Source of the DNA: UBA5078 sp051252515 | Lineage (GTDB): Bacteria; Pseudomonadota; Gammaproteobacteria; Pseudomonadales; Pseudohongiellaceae | Direction: 5' to 3' | NCBI GenBank assembly: GCA_051252515.1 | Contig: JBPOFS010000002.1 | Coordinates: 682,001 to 746,000 of the forward strand | Length of the DNA: 64,000 nucleotides | In this document: in pieces, positions 26,730 through 36,073 of the stretch | Layout of the letters: each line of letters starts with the position of its first letter | Position numbering within the stretch: the stretch's first letter is position 1 | The notes under the pieces: generated by a model | Seen by the model: the letters and a program-made list of their open reading frames with translations, nothing else | What the model was told of the DNA's origin: nothing | The model's database searches: none | Made by a program: the position numbers and the translations under genes

Positions 26730-29261
26730 TTAGGCTGTAGTGAGCGTGTCACGCTCTTCTTCTTTCGCGGGCCGTGGTTGGCCACGCTCTTGTACAAACA
26801 CAATATGGCTATCGTCTTCTTTGCTGTTTACAAACTGACGAAAGCGTTTCAGTTTCTCTGGGTCTTCGATTGTGGTTTTCCACTCGCATTGATAGCGGTC
26901 CAGGAGCAATGTCATCTGTGCTTCTAACTCTTCTGCCAAACCGAGCTTGTCTTCAATGACGACTTCGCGCAGATAATCCAAACCTCCCTCTAAGTTGTTC
27001 ATCCACACCGAGGTGCGCTGGAGGCGATCTGCTGTACGGATGTAAAACATGAGGAAGCGGTCGATGTAGCGAATGAGCGTTGCGTCGTCAAGATCAGTGG
27101 CGAATAGATCTGCATGGCGAGGTTTCATGCCTCCGTTTCCGCATACGTATAGGTTCCAACCATTCTCTGTCGCGATTACACCGAAGTCTTTTGATTGCGC
27201 TTCGGCGCACTCCCGCGTGCAGCCAGAAACCGCGGACTTAAGCTTATGGGGCGAACGAATCCCTTTGTAGCGATTCTCAATGAAGATGGCCATGCTAACG
27301 CTGTCTTGCACCCCGTAACGGCACCAGGAATTGCCTACACATGATTTTACCGTGCGTAAGGCTTTGCCATAGGCATGTCCGGTTTCAAAGCCGGCGTCTA
27401 TAAGCTCAGTCCAAATGTCGGGAAGCTGATTGACGCGAGCCCCAAATAAGTCGATGCGCTGGCCACCAGTGATTTTTGTGTAAAGAGCATATTTCTTTGC
27501 GACTTGGCCGATCACGATGAGCTTGTCTGCAGTGATTTCACCACCGGGAATTCGAGGCACGATGGAGTAGGTGCCATCTTTTTGCATATTGGCTAAGAAG
27601 TTATCGTTGGTGTCTTGCAGCGGCATATGCGCAGGTTCAAGAATATAGTCATTCCACAGGGAGGCGAGAATAGAACCTATAGTCGGTTTGCAGATTTCAC
27701 AGCCTCGACCTGAGCCATGTTTGGCAAGAACATCGTTGAATTCTTGTAAGCGACCTACCTTGATCATTGTGAAAAGATCTTGCCGCGAGTAGGCGAAGTG
27801 CTCGCAAAGATTGTTATTAATCTCAACCCCACGGGCGGCCAGCTCAGTATCGACAGTAGATTTTAGCAAGGCTGCACACCCCCCGCAGCCAGTGCTCGCT
27901 TGGGTGCAAGTCTTTACGTCAGCGACGGTACAGCAGCCCTCGTCGATCGCGTTCACTATGTCGCCCTTGGTGACATTCAAGCAAGAGCAAATGGTGGCGC
28001 TTAGCGGCAGGGTCATGCCAGAGAATGCGGAAGCCTCACCACTGTCGGCGGGTAGAATAATGTTCTCTGGGTTGTCAGGGAGATCCATGTCATTCAAGTA
28101 AAGTTGCAGTAAGTTATCGTAGTCACTGCAGTCACCCACTAATACCGCGCCAAGTAATTTCTTACCGTCTGGGCTCACCACTATCTTTTTATAAACGCGC
28201 TCACGATCATTGGCGTATAAAAAACTTGCAGGCATTTTGTCATCGACAAGGACTTTGCCGTGAGAATCACCAATGGAGCCTACATCAATGCCTAAGAGTT
28301 TTAGTTTGGTGCTCATGTCGGCACCCTGGAAGGATTCTGGGCTGTCAGTGAGTTGGCTGAGGGCGGCATCAGCCATACGATACCCCGGCGCTACAAGTCC
28401 GAAAATTCGCCCGCCGAACAAGGCGCATTCGCCAATGGCGAAAATGTCAGAGTCACTGGTACGGCAATGGTAGTCAATGCTAATGCCTCCGCGCTCACCA
28501 ACGTCCAGCCCAGCTTGTTTCGCCAGTTGGTCGTTGGGGCGAATACCCGCAGAGAATACGATGAGATCTGTTTCTAAAGCACCGCCATCGGCGAACTCCA
28601 TTCGCAGCTGCTGTTGTTTTCCTGCGACGATTTTCTGTGTCGCTTTACTTGTATGGACTTGGACGTCGAGCTCTTCGATCATGGCGCGCAGCATGCCGCT
28701 TCCGCCTTCATCAAGCTGTACACCCATCAGGCCAGGGGCGAACTCCACAACATGAGTTTGCAAGCCAAGATTTTTAAGCGCATTGGCACACTCCAGCCCT
28801 AACAAACCGCCACCCACGACTACCCCGATCTTGCCGAGTTTAGCGTGAGCACGAATAGCGCCGAGATCATCAATGGTGCGATAGGTTAAGCAGCCCTTTT
28901 TGTCAGCACCTGGGACTGGAGGAACAAATGGGTAAGAGCCCGTGGCAAGAACAAGTTTGTCGTAGGAAAAGCGACGGCCTAGCTCTGTAACTACTTCTTT
29001 ATGTTCGCGATCGATGGTCGCCACCGCATCGCCGAAGTGGGCCTTAACGCCTATTTCTTTGTAATGCTCACGAGTCGTCAACGCGAGGTCTTCTGGACTT
29101 TTCCCACTGAATACTTCGGATAAATGCACTCGGTCATAGGCTGGACGAGGCTCTGCCCCGATGACGGTGATCTCATGATCTGCGTTCATGGCAGCCAATT
29201 TTTCAACATAGTAATGCCCCACCATGCCGTTACCCACTACTACAATTTTTTTCGCTTTCAT
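26730..29261 (-). CDS. nirB: NAD(P)H-dependent nitrite reductase, large subunit
   Basis: This 843-aa cytoplasmic enzyme reduces nitrite to ammonium. The FAD/NAD(P) domains begin with VVVGNGMVGHYYVE; a BFD-type [2Fe-2S] domain follows (CSCLNV...STGCGGC). The C-terminal sulfite/nitrite reductase domain contains SCVGNSWCRYG and SGCTRECAEAQ, the cysteines that bind the [4Fe-4S]-siroheme centre. Length is typical for NirB. Confidence 0.95.
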   Translation of the reverse strand: MKAKKIVVVGNGMVGHYYVEKLAAMNADHEITVIGAEPRPAYDRVHLSEVFSGKSPEDLALTTREHYKEIGVKAHFGDAVATIDREHKEVVTELGRRFSYDKLVLATGSYPFVPPVPGADKKGCLTYRTIDDLGAIRAHAKLGKIGVVVGGGLLGLECANALKNLGLQTHVVEFAPGLMGVQLDEGGSGMLRAMIEELDVQVHTSKATQKIVAGKQQQLRMEFADGGALETDLIVFSAGIRPNDQLAKQAGLDVGERGGISIDYHCRTSDSDIFAIGECALFGGRIFGLVAPGYRMADAALSQLTDSPESFQGADMSTKLKLLGIDVGSIGDSHGKVLVDDKMPASFLYANDRERVYKKIVVSPDGKKLLGAVLVGDCSDYDNLLQLYLNDMDLPDNPENIILPADSGEASAFSGMTLPLSATICSCLNVTKGDIVNAIDEGCCTVADVKTCTQASTGCGGCAALLKSTVDTELAARGVEINNNLCEHFAYSRQDLFTMIKVGRLQEFNDVLAKHGSGRGCEICKPTIGSILASLWNDYILEPAHMPLQDTNDNFLANMQKDGTYSIVPRIPGGEITADKLIVIGQVAKKYALYTKITGGQRIDLFGARVNQLPDIWTELIDAGFETGHAYGKALRTVKSCVGNSWCRYGVQDSVSMAIFIENRYKGIRSPHKLKSAVSGCTRECAEAQSKDFGVIATENGWNLYVCGNGGMKPRHADLFATDLDDATLIRYIDRFLMFYIRTADRLQRTSVWMNNLEGGLDYLREVVIEDKLGLAEELEAQMTLLLDRYQCEWKTTIEDPEKLKRFRQFVNSKEDDSHIVFVQERGQPRPAKEEERDTLTTA

Positions 29262-29299
29262 GCTTGTTTCCCACTAAATATTATTGGATGGCGTGACAC

Positions 29300-30100
29300 T
29301 TAGGCCGCGGCGGCACCGGGGTATTTGTGCTTCTCATAGAGGAACTGCAGGACTTGTTGACGGGCGTGCAGGAATTCGGTGGAATCAGCAAGCGCCAAAC
29401 GGCTGCGTGGGCGAGGCAATGGAATCGGGAGAATCTCTCCGATGGTGGCAGCAGGCCCATTACTCATCATGACAATGCGATCTGACAGCAGAACGGCTTC
29501 GTCAACATCATGAGTGATCATGACCACTGTGGTGCCTAGATTGCTGTGAATCTCCATCAATGAGTCTTGAAGATGGGCTTTGGTCAAGGCATCCAGTGCG
29601 CCAAAAGGCTCGTCCATTAAAAGGACTTTAGGTTGCATGGCAAGGCAGCGCGCAATGCCGACTCGCTGTTTCATCCCCCCTGATATTTCATGAGGACGCT
29701 TGTCGCTGGCATGTTCGATATGCACGAGTTCGAGATTATGTTGAATCCACTCGTGCATCTCCGCTTTGCTTTTTTGGCCGCGAAACACTTGCTTGACCGC
29801 GAGCTCGACATTCTCATAAACACTGAGCCAGGGCAGTAGGGCGTGATTTTGAAACACCACGGCGCGATCGGGGCTTGGTGCATTGACCTCTTTGCCATCG
29901 AGAATGACACCACCCTCTGTGGCTTGATAAAGGCCGGCAATAATATTGAGCACTGTGGATTTTCCGCATCCGGAGTGACCAATCAACGTGACAAACTCGC
30001 CTTTGGCTATTTTTAAGTTTACTGACTGTAACGCGCGAAAAGAGCCGCTTTCAGTGTTGAACTCGATGCCAACATTACTGATTTCTAGATAGGCTTTCAT
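29300..30100 (-). CDS. nrtD: Nitrate ABC transporter ATP-binding protein
   Basis: This 266-aa ATPase energises nitrate import. Motifs: Walker A GHSGCGKST, signature ISGGMKQR, Walker B LLMDEPFGALD and the switch histidine ITHDVDEAV. As in NrtD/NasD-type subunits, it lacks the NrtA-like C-terminal domain of NrtC. AGGAG lies just before the ATG. It follows nrtB by 22 nt. Confidence 0.9.
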   Translation of the reverse strand: MKAYLEISNVGIEFNTESGSFRALQSVNLKIAKGEFVTLIGHSGCGKSTVLNIIAGLYQATEGGVILDGKEVNAPSPDRAVVFQNHALLPWLSVYENVELAVKQVFRGQKSKAEMHEWIQHNLELVHIEHASDKRPHEISGGMKQRVGIARCLAMQPKVLLMDEPFGALDALTKAHLQDSLMEIHSNLGTTVVMITHDVDEAVLLSDRIVMMSNGPAATIGEILPIPLPRPRSRLALADSTEFLHARQQVLQFLYEKHKYPGAAAA

Positions 30101-30122
30101 GACTTTCTCCTTGACCGACGCC

Positions 30123-31193
30123 TTAGCGCAGCACTGTCTGTTTGTCCCAGCTTATATAGCGTTGTAACGCCAACATGAGCTTGTCGAGAATGAGTCCGAT
30201 GAATCCAATCACCAGCACGGCTACCATGATTCGACTAAGGGAGTCGGAACTACCATTCTGGAATTCATCCCATATGAATTTTCCTAGCCCTGGGTTCTGG
30301 GCTAGCATCTCGGCTGCAATCAACACCATCCAGCCTGTGGCTAGAGACAAGCGCATGCCTGTGAAGATCAAAGGAAGCGCGGAGGGCAGCACAATCTTCA
30401 ATATATGGGTGTGCGTGGGGAGTTGAATCACACGGCTGACGTTGATCAAGTCTTTGTCGACGCTGCTGACTCCCACTGTGGTGTTGATCACCGTCGGCCA
30501 AAGGCAACATAAGGCGACCGTGATAGCAGAAGTGACAAAAGACTTTTCAAACCAAGGGTTGTCGGAAACATATAGAGCGCTTACTAACATCGTCACGAGT
30601 GGTAGCCACGCTAGTGGGGAGACAGGCTTGAACAACTGGATGATTGGGTTGATGGCGTTGTAGGTGCTTTCACTTAAGCCGCAAACAGCGCCAAGGGGAA
30701 TCGCCACTAACATGGCGATGAAAAAGCCAAACGAGACAGTGACTAGACTCGTTTGAATTTGATCAATGAATGTAGGCCGGCCTGTATAAGGTCTGATTCG
30801 CACATCGGCATTAGGGTCGGCCTCTAACAATGCTGCATTGCGAACGTCTTGGCGTGCAAAGAAATCGACACGACGCTGTTGCTCGCGTCCATATTCTGAG
30901 TAGAGGTTCTTTGCTTGCTCAAGTACCTGTATAGGGCCAGGGAACTGGCCTAATGAGGTGTCGATATTATTGGCTGTGCCTTGCCAAAGTAGAGCGAAAA
31001 TCACAATGCCAATAAAGGACAAGCTCCAAGAGCGCACGCTGCGTTTTACCAGTGCGGGAATGGTCCAAGTATCGCTATACCACTTAGTGGCCTGTGGCGT
31101 CTGGGGTGTTGCACTGCTGCTCGATTCTGCTGTATTTGACATAGGTCTTCCAACGCTCGCTTGTTGTGGTGCCAAGGTGGCGAATTGATTCAT
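30123..31193 (-). CDS. nrtB: Nitrate ABC transporter permease
   Basis: This 356-aa inner membrane protein has a long polar N-terminus, a first helix at about 55-75, a periplasmic insert, and the BPD_transp_1 core with the EAA-like loop around LPSALPLIFTGMRLSLATGW. It overlaps nrtA by 4 nt. The insert between the first two helices (FARQDVRNAALLEADPNADVRI) is seen in several proteobacterial NrtB proteins. Confidence 0.9.
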   Translation of the reverse strand: MNQFATLAPQQASVGRPMSNTAESSSSATPQTPQATKWYSDTWTIPALVKRSVRSWSLSFIGIVIFALLWQGTANNIDTSLGQFPGPIQVLEQAKNLYSEYGREQQRRVDFFARQDVRNAALLEADPNADVRIRPYTGRPTFIDQIQTSLVTVSFGFFIAMLVAIPLGAVCGLSESTYNAINPIIQLFKPVSPLAWLPLVTMLVSALYVSDNPWFEKSFVTSAITVALCCLWPTVINTTVGVSSVDKDLINVSRVIQLPTHTHILKIVLPSALPLIFTGMRLSLATGWMVLIAAEMLAQNPGLGKFIWDEFQNGSSDSLSRIMVAVLVIGFIGLILDKLMLALQRYISWDKQTVLR

Positions 31194-32575
31194 TTCAGGC
31201 CAATCTCTAATGCCTGTAAGTAGGCGTTAGGCTGTTGTCCGTCGTAGAGGACTGCGTCAAGAAATTCGTCTGTAGCGGGCCGAAATCCAGTTTCGGTAGC
31301 GAATGCTGGGAAGTCGGTGGCGGTCATCGTTCCCTCATCTATTAAGGCTTGCGCCGCGGCTTGATAGATCGATGGTTGGTAGATGCTTTTGGCCTGCTCT
31401 ATATACCAATCATCAGATTTTGTTTCCGCGATTTGTCCCCAACGGCGCATCTGTGTCAGATACCAAATGGCGTCGGAGTAGTAGGGGTAAGTAGCAAAGT
31501 GACGGAAGAACACATTGAAATCGGGCACCGAACGCGTATCGCCTTTTTCATATTCGAAAGTGCCTGTCATAGAGTTGGCGATTACCTCATAGTCGGCACC
31601 GACATATTCCCCTCGCGATAAAATGCGAGCCGCCTCTTCACGATTAGCGTTGTCATTGGCGTCAAGCCATTGCCCTGCGCGCAGCAAAGCTTTGACGATA
31701 CGAATGCTGGTATTGGGGTATAGAGTTGTAAATTCTTTGGTCATACCTAGTACTTTTTCGGGATTGTTCTTCCAGATTTCGTAGTCGGTAATCACGGGAA
31801 CGCCGATGCCTTTGAAGATGGCTTGTTGATTCCATGGCTCGCCAACGCTGTACCCTAAAATAGTGCCCGCTTCGAGAGTGGCGGGCATTTGTGGAGGCGG
31901 TGTCACGGAAAGCTGTACTTGGGCTTGGGCCATCCCAGAATTATCGCCTCGCTCGGGCATGTAAAAACCAGGGTGAATGCCTCCTGCTGCCAACCAATAG
32001 CGTATTTCATAGTTGTGAGTCGACACGGGGAACACCATCCCCATGTTGAATGCTTCTCCACGTGCCGCATATTCTTCAACGACGGGCTTTAAGGCTGAGG
32101 CAGAGATGGGGTGGACGGGCTTACCATCCTCCATCTCTATGTGTTGGCGCATTTGTTCCCACACTTCATTGGAAACGGTGATGCCATTCCCATTCAAATC
32201 CAAACTAAGTGGCGTGACGATATGAGCTTGGGTGCCATAGCCAATGGTCGCCGCGATAGGTTGCCCAGCCAACATGTGGGCAGCATCAAGCTGACCGTCT
32301 ATGACGCCGTCCAGCAACACCTTCCAATTCGCTTGTGCTTCTAGTGTGACGTACAAGCCCTCGTCTTCGAAGTAACCTTTCTCATAGGCAATTGCGAATG
32401 GGGCCATGTCTGTTAGTTTAATAAAACCAAAAGTGAGTTCGTCTTTTTCAGCAGGGCCAACCTCGGCCAATGCGTAAGTGCTCAATAAGGAAGTGACAAT
32501 GACACACAATGTGCGAGCCTTCTTCGCAAGTGACTGCGGCGCGAACTGTCGTGGTGTACGAATTGTGATGGACAT
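31190..32575 (-). CDS. nrtA: Nitrate ABC transporter substrate-binding protein
   Basis: This 461-aa periplasmic nitrate-binding protein has a signal peptide ending near TYALA. It shares the NrtA/NasF fold and several segments with NasS encoded upstream (GFIKLTDMAPFAIAYEKGYF here, GYMRLTDAAPLILAKEAGLF there). AGGAG lies 6 nt before the ATG. It is the first gene of the structural operon, controlled by the σ54 promoter, NtrC site and antitermination leader described below. Confidence 0.93.
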   Translation of the reverse strand: MSITIRTPRQFAPQSLAKKARTLCVIVTSLLSTYALAEVGPAEKDELTFGFIKLTDMAPFAIAYEKGYFEDEGLYVTLEAQANWKVLLDGVIDGQLDAAHMLAGQPIAATIGYGTQAHIVTPLSLDLNGNGITVSNEVWEQMRQHIEMEDGKPVHPISASALKPVVEEYAARGEAFNMGMVFPVSTHNYEIRYWLAAGGIHPGFYMPERGDNSGMAQAQVQLSVTPPPQMPATLEAGTILGYSVGEPWNQQAIFKGIGVPVITDYEIWKNNPEKVLGMTKEFTTLYPNTSIRIVKALLRAGQWLDANDNANREEAARILSRGEYVGADYEVIANSMTGTFEYEKGDTRSVPDFNVFFRHFATYPYYSDAIWYLTQMRRWGQIAETKSDDWYIEQAKSIYQPSIYQAAAQALIDEGTMTATDFPAFATETGFRPATDEFLDAVLYDGQQPNAYLQALEIGLK

Positions 32576-32605
32576 AATGCACTCCTGGTTTACTTAATTT
32601 TTTCC

Positions 32606-32645
32606 AAAAAAAAGGCCCACGAGTTGCTAAGCAACACCGTGGGCC
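32606..32645 (-). terminator. Intrinsic terminator in the nrtA leader
   Basis: Read on the minus strand, GGCCCACG (32638-32645) pairs with CGTGGGCC (32614-32621), with a second stem GTTGC/GCAAC inside and a run of eight U. It lies 30 nt upstream of the nrtA start and would stop transcription unless disrupted. Confidence 0.93.
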
Positions 32646-32679
32646 ACATTACCCAGCGAACCCTATTCAGGGGGAGAGT
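32640..32679 (-). promoter_or_regulatory. NasT (ANTAR)-type antitermination element of nrtA
   Basis: On the minus strand UGGGU (32651-32655) and GCCCA (32640-32644) form a 5-bp stem closing the hexaloop AAUGUG, which has the A at position 1 and G at position 4 expected of ANTAR-binding loops. Its 3' arm lies inside the terminator's 5' arm, so the two structures exclude each other. An ACTCTCC heptamer (32673-32679) lies exactly 17 nt upstream. I could not find a first hairpin with an A1/G4 loop. NasT, encoded at 34.1-34.7 kb, is the expected binder. Confidence 0.8.
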
Positions 32680-32729
32680 TCAGATTCGCGTGGAACAAGT
32701 TAATGACAACTTATTCATAGTTAATACAA

Positions 32730-32745
32730 TGCATAGGCTGTGCCA
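32730..32745 (-). promoter_or_regulatory. σ54 promoter of the nrtABD-nirBD-nasA operon
   Basis: The minus strand reads TGGCACAGCCTATGCA, with GG and GC separated by 10 nt; only the first T of the -12 TTGCA block differs. The transcript would start near 32719 and run through the antitermination leader. σ54 use implies nitrogen (NtrC) control. Confidence 0.85.
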
Positions 32746-32884
32746 GATTTATCTAACGGGAGTAAATGCAGTGGGAGTCGCGCATTACCACGAGTTGTTC
32801 TTGAGCTTGCTGATAGAACAACGCTGTCATTGTCATGCCTTGGGCTGTAATGGCGAGTGATAATGGGGCAGTGAGTGCGAGCAC

Positions 32885-32901
32885 TGCACCCTTGTGGTGC
32901 A
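32885..32901. promoter_or_regulatory. NtrC-binding enhancer site
   Basis: TGCACCCTTGTGGTGCA matches the NtrC palindrome TGCACC-N5-GGTGCA exactly. It lies about 165-180 nt upstream of the predicted σ54 start, a normal enhancer distance. A second inverted repeat, GCAGTG-N8-CACTGC (32868-32887), overlaps its left end. Confidence 0.88.
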
Positions 32902-32920
32902 TGAGCGCTGTTTTAAAAGC

Positions 32921-34105
32921 TCATAACGCGTTTATGCGCTTGTCGGGGCCAAGCTCAATTCCTGTCTCCATCACCCATTCGTTCTCATGAACGTCCTCGT
33001 CCTTATTGTCTTGCGAGGGGGAGGGGTGACCGAGCAGTCTGGCTGCCTCTCGGTACAGGTCAGGTCGCCAACATTGTTGTATCAATGCGTGTGCTTGTTC
33101 GTCCGAGATCTCCTTGCCTAGCAATTGACTCGATTGCTTAAGTATCCAAAGGGCTTGTGAGCGCCAGGGGAAGCCCGCTTGGTATTTCCAAAACACATGA
33201 AAATCAGGCTGCACCACTGTCGGGCCTGCTTTCGAAAAACGGTAGTCCCCAGTCAGCGAAGGGAGGATTAGTCGCTCAGGGAGGTTCAAGTATTGAGTCT
33301 GACTCATAAGCGCTGCAATGCCTTCGCGCTCTTTCGGGTCGTCGAGTAACTGGCACGCTTCCATAATCGCGAGACGAAGACGCAAGTGTGTTGCAGGGTG
33401 TGAGTCGTGCCATTGCTGTGTCACGCCTAACACTTTCTCTGGGGCGTTGTTCCAAATGTCGTAGCCGCTGGCAACGACGCTGCCTATCCCCTGTTCAATG
33501 GCGACGGTGCTCCACGGTTCTCCTACACAAAATCCATCAATAACCCCGCGAGCAAGGCTGTCACACATTTGCTCTGGCGGGAGCACTAATAAGTGAATGT
33601 CCTTGTCGATATCGATGCCACCGGATTTCAGCCACATACGCAGTAAAAAGGTGTGCATTGAGAAAGCGTGAACAGTGGCAAGCGTGAGGCGCTCCCCACT
33701 TTGTTTTAGTTGGACTTTGAGTTGTTGCGCGCGTTGGAGAGGGGTGTAACTGACTACGTCGTGTGATTGATCGAGGGCATGAACGAGCCTATTGGACAGG
33801 GTTATGGCGTTGCCGTTCAGACCAAGTGCTAGCCCAGTGATGAGCTGGCCCCGCATGCCTCCAGCGCCAAGGGCTGTTGTCATGGGCAGTGGGGCAAGCA
33901 ATTGTGCGGCATCCAATAAACCAACGACCAGTTTGTCGCGAAGATTGGCCCAGGAGACTTCTCGACACAGGGTGACGTCGAGTCCATAGCGAGTAAACAA
34001 CCCAGCTTCTTTCGCGAGGATTAACGGCGCGGCATCGGTTAAACGCATGTATCCAAGAGACACGGCTGCGATTTCTGGTGGGGCAAGGCGGCTTGAATCA
34101 AACAT
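32921..34105 (-). CDS. nasS: Nitrate sensor NasS
   Basis: This 394-aa protein is homologous to NrtA but lacks a signal peptide, as expected of the cytoplasmic sensor NasS. In characterised systems NasS holds NasT when nitrate is absent and releases it when nitrate binds. The start at 34105 (MFDSSRL) is chosen: AGGA lies 6 nt upstream and the nasT stop is one base before. A longer frame reads into nasT. The acidic/polar C-terminal tail (about 30 residues) is of unknown role. Confidence 0.9.
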   Translation of the reverse strand: MFDSSRLAPPEIAAVSLGYMRLTDAAPLILAKEAGLFTRYGLDVTLCREVSWANLRDKLVVGLLDAAQLLAPLPMTTALGAGGMRGQLITGLALGLNGNAITLSNRLVHALDQSHDVVSYTPLQRAQQLKVQLKQSGERLTLATVHAFSMHTFLLRMWLKSGGIDIDKDIHLLVLPPEQMCDSLARGVIDGFCVGEPWSTVAIEQGIGSVVASGYDIWNNAPEKVLGVTQQWHDSHPATHLRLRLAIMEACQLLDDPKEREGIAALMSQTQYLNLPERLILPSLTGDYRFSKAGPTVVQPDFHVFWKYQAGFPWRSQALWILKQSSQLLGKEISDEQAHALIQQCWRPDLYREAARLLGHPSPSQDNKDEDVHENEWVMETGIELGPDKRINAL

Positions 34106-34106
34106 G

Positions 34107-34715
34107 CTATTTCCTAGTCTCAAAGGCTGTAAGGGTGCTGACAACTGTATGGGCGACGTCACGCAGGCGTTGATTATTGTCCATCGCTAATTTGGTCAGC
34201 AGTTGATGGGCCTCATCCTCGTTGATGTTCTTTTGGCTCATGAGTAGCGCTTTGGCTTTTTCAACTAAGGTGCGTGATTCAAGTTGAGCTCTTGCGCTGA
34301 TTAACTCCTCTCTTAGCCCTTGGAACGCACGAAACTGAGCCATGGCCACTTCGATGATGGGGCGTACACGGGAGGGGTTAATGCCGTCAGTTAAATAGGT
34401 ACTGATGCCTGCAGAGACGGCGTGACGAATGTAGTCTGGATCGTCCTCCTGTCCAAACATCACCATGGCCGTAGGGTTGTGTTGGTTGACGATAGCGAGG
34501 CTTTCGAGAACGTCTCGGTCGGGGGATTGCAGGTCGATAATGACGACATCCGGTCGATGTTGTTCGATCTGAAAGAGCAAGCCGGCGGCAGAGGTGATTA
34601 CTGAGATCACCTCAAAGCCCGCGCCCACAAGCCCCTGTTCTACGAGCTGGGCGCGATCGGGGTGGTCATCGACTAACATGACGCGAATAGCAATATTCGG
34701 TTGTTCAGATTTCAA
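34107..34715 (-). CDS. nasT: ANTAR-domain antiterminator NasT
   Basis: This 202-aa protein has an N-terminal receiver-like domain (VMLVDDHPDRAQL, with VVIIDLQSPD at the phosphoacceptor strand) and a C-terminal three-helix ANTAR RNA-binding domain (about 140-195, containing LVEKAKALLMSQKNINEDEAHQLL). It would bind hexaloop hairpins in leader RNAs and prevent termination of the nrtA and porin transcripts. It uses a TTG start with AAAGGA 9 nt upstream. It lies 45 nt after the porin gene and 1 nt before nasS. Confidence 0.93.
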   Translation of the reverse strand: MKSEQPNIAIRVMLVDDHPDRAQLVEQGLVGAGFEVISVITSAAGLLFQIEQHRPDVVIIDLQSPDRDVLESLAIVNQHNPTAMVMFGQEDDPDYIRHAVSAGISTYLTDGINPSRVRPIIEVAMAQFRAFQGLREELISARAQLESRTLVEKAKALLMSQKNINEDEAHQLLTKLAMDNNQRLRDVAHTVVSTLTAFETRK

Positions 34716-34760
34716 GTATGGCGATCCTTTTAGGCCTTAATGGCAGACTAAGGTCAGCAA

Positions 34761-35999
34761 TTAGAATGCCATGTTTAGGCTAAGCCATAGTTTGTCGGTA
34801 TCTACCGCAAAATTATCAGCTTGATAGTGTGCATATTTGGCTTGCACATTAAGATGCTGATTGAGCGGGTAGGCCAATTGTAGGTTCCATTCTGAGCCAT
34901 ACTCTAACCCGCCCCGTTCAGCCTGATACTCATGAAAGCTTGCCGAGACGTTTAATTGATCTAAAGCGGTACTGACCGTGACATAGCGGTCCTGTAAACC
35001 ATTGGCAGGAGTGTTGAGGAATACGTCGGCGGAGCCTTGATAGCGATGCAGTGTTGCAAGGGGAGTAGAGAATGCAGCGCGACCATCATCGCTTCCAAGA
35101 CTCTCATATCCAAGCAGTAGATTGATGGGGCCTAGTTTCCCGCTGCCTTCGACAATAAAATAGTCCGTTGAGTAGTCGACAGGATTGTTGCCGTAGTCCG
35201 ATTGTCGTGCATAGCTTGCATAGAGTTTTGCGGCCTTGATCGTGCCGGTATAGGTCAGACCATAACTTAGTGAAGACGCGGCGAACGCATTGTCAAAATC
35301 TAAGGCATACACAAATCCACTGAGTTTGCCCCATCCTTGAGTGTTACTGATTAACAATGCATGAGAGTCGCTATCTAAGTCGGATAGCTGTGCGCTTTCT
35401 TGGGAGCCGGCGAAGATACGGTTCACATTCCAAATGTAGCTGTAATCAATCTGCACATTGCCCGCACTATGTTGCAGGCTGATGGCATCCATTGTTTGTT
35501 CGTTTTGCCGCCAACCCACGCTACCAAGAAAACGTTGTTGGTCGTGGTTAAGCCGTTGCCGACCGAGTGTGGCTTTACTGTTTTCAGTAAAATCGAACTG
35601 CGCTAATGCCACATTGATCTCTGTGCCAACAGGGTCTGCGATCACTGAGTGAGTCCCTCTGTAGCGATCAAGAGCGAAGGAATCATAATGATCAGCGCCA
35701 AGGGTCATAATAGAGTCAGCCTCAATGGAGATGCTAAAGCGATTCACTTTGGCGCTTTGTAGGCTGATACGAGCACGCAAGGTTGACGCCGTCGCGTCCT
35801 GTAGCAGATTGTCCTGTCGTACCTCTTCTAGGCGGTAACGTAACGCAAGCTGTGCGCTGCCTTCGGAAATCATTTTGGCGATGTCGCTTCCTATATCGTT
35901 TGCATAGGCATGTGTGCCTAGAAAGAGAAGCGGCACTGAGCAGCCTAGTAAAAATGTTTTCTTAATGGCCAATGACATGCGATTGGTGTGCGTCTTCAT
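34761..35999 (-). CDS. Outer membrane porin, alginate-export family, in the NasT regulon
   Basis: This 412-aa β-barrel protein has a signal peptide ending near HAYAN and ends in a terminal Phe (WLSLNMAF). Its alternating hydrophobic strands and segments such as LGRQRLNHDQQRFLGSVGWRQNEQTMDA match the alginate_exp family. The start at 35999 has GGAG 6 nt upstream; an earlier ATG adds an unlikely N-terminus. The gene precedes nasT-nasS, and its leader has a σ54-like promoter and a NasT-type antitermination element. The likely role is therefore a nitrate or nitrite channel, not alginate export; this is inferred from regulation. Confidence 0.85.
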   Translation of the reverse strand: MKTHTNRMSLAIKKTFLLGCSVPLLFLGTHAYANDIGSDIAKMISEGSAQLALRYRLEEVRQDNLLQDATASTLRARISLQSAKVNRFSISIEADSIMTLGADHYDSFALDRYRGTHSVIADPVGTEINVALAQFDFTENSKATLGRQRLNHDQQRFLGSVGWRQNEQTMDAISLQHSAGNVQIDYSYIWNVNRIFAGSQESAQLSDLDSDSHALLISNTQGWGKLSGFVYALDFDNAFAASSLSYGLTYTGTIKAAKLYASYARQSDYGNNPVDYSTDYFIVEGSGKLGPINLLLGYESLGSDDGRAAFSTPLATLHRYQGSADVFLNTPANGLQDRYVTVSTALDQLNVSASFHEYQAERGGLEYGSEWNLQLAYPLNQHLNVQAKYAHYQADNFAVDTDKLWLSLNMAF

Positions 36000-36035
36000 G
36001 TTGTGCTCCGAAATATTTGGACAAAAATTCGGCAC

Positions 36036-36073
36036 AAAAAAAAAGCCTGCATTCCTATTAAGGGAATGCAGGC
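36036..36073 (-). terminator. Intrinsic terminator in the porin leader
   Basis: On the minus strand an 11-bp perfect stem (GCCTGCATTCC at 36063-36073 pairing with GGAATGCAGGC at 36045-36055) has a 7-nt loop and is followed by nine U. It sits 36 nt upstream of the porin start, so it lies in the 5' leader of that gene. Confidence 0.95.

Noticed and set aside
32701..32724. AATAAGTT/AACTTGTT hairpin with hexaloop GTCATT as first NasT hairpin of nrtA
   Set aside because: It has a six-base loop but lacks A1 and G4, lies far from the second hairpin and has no counterpart in the porin leader.
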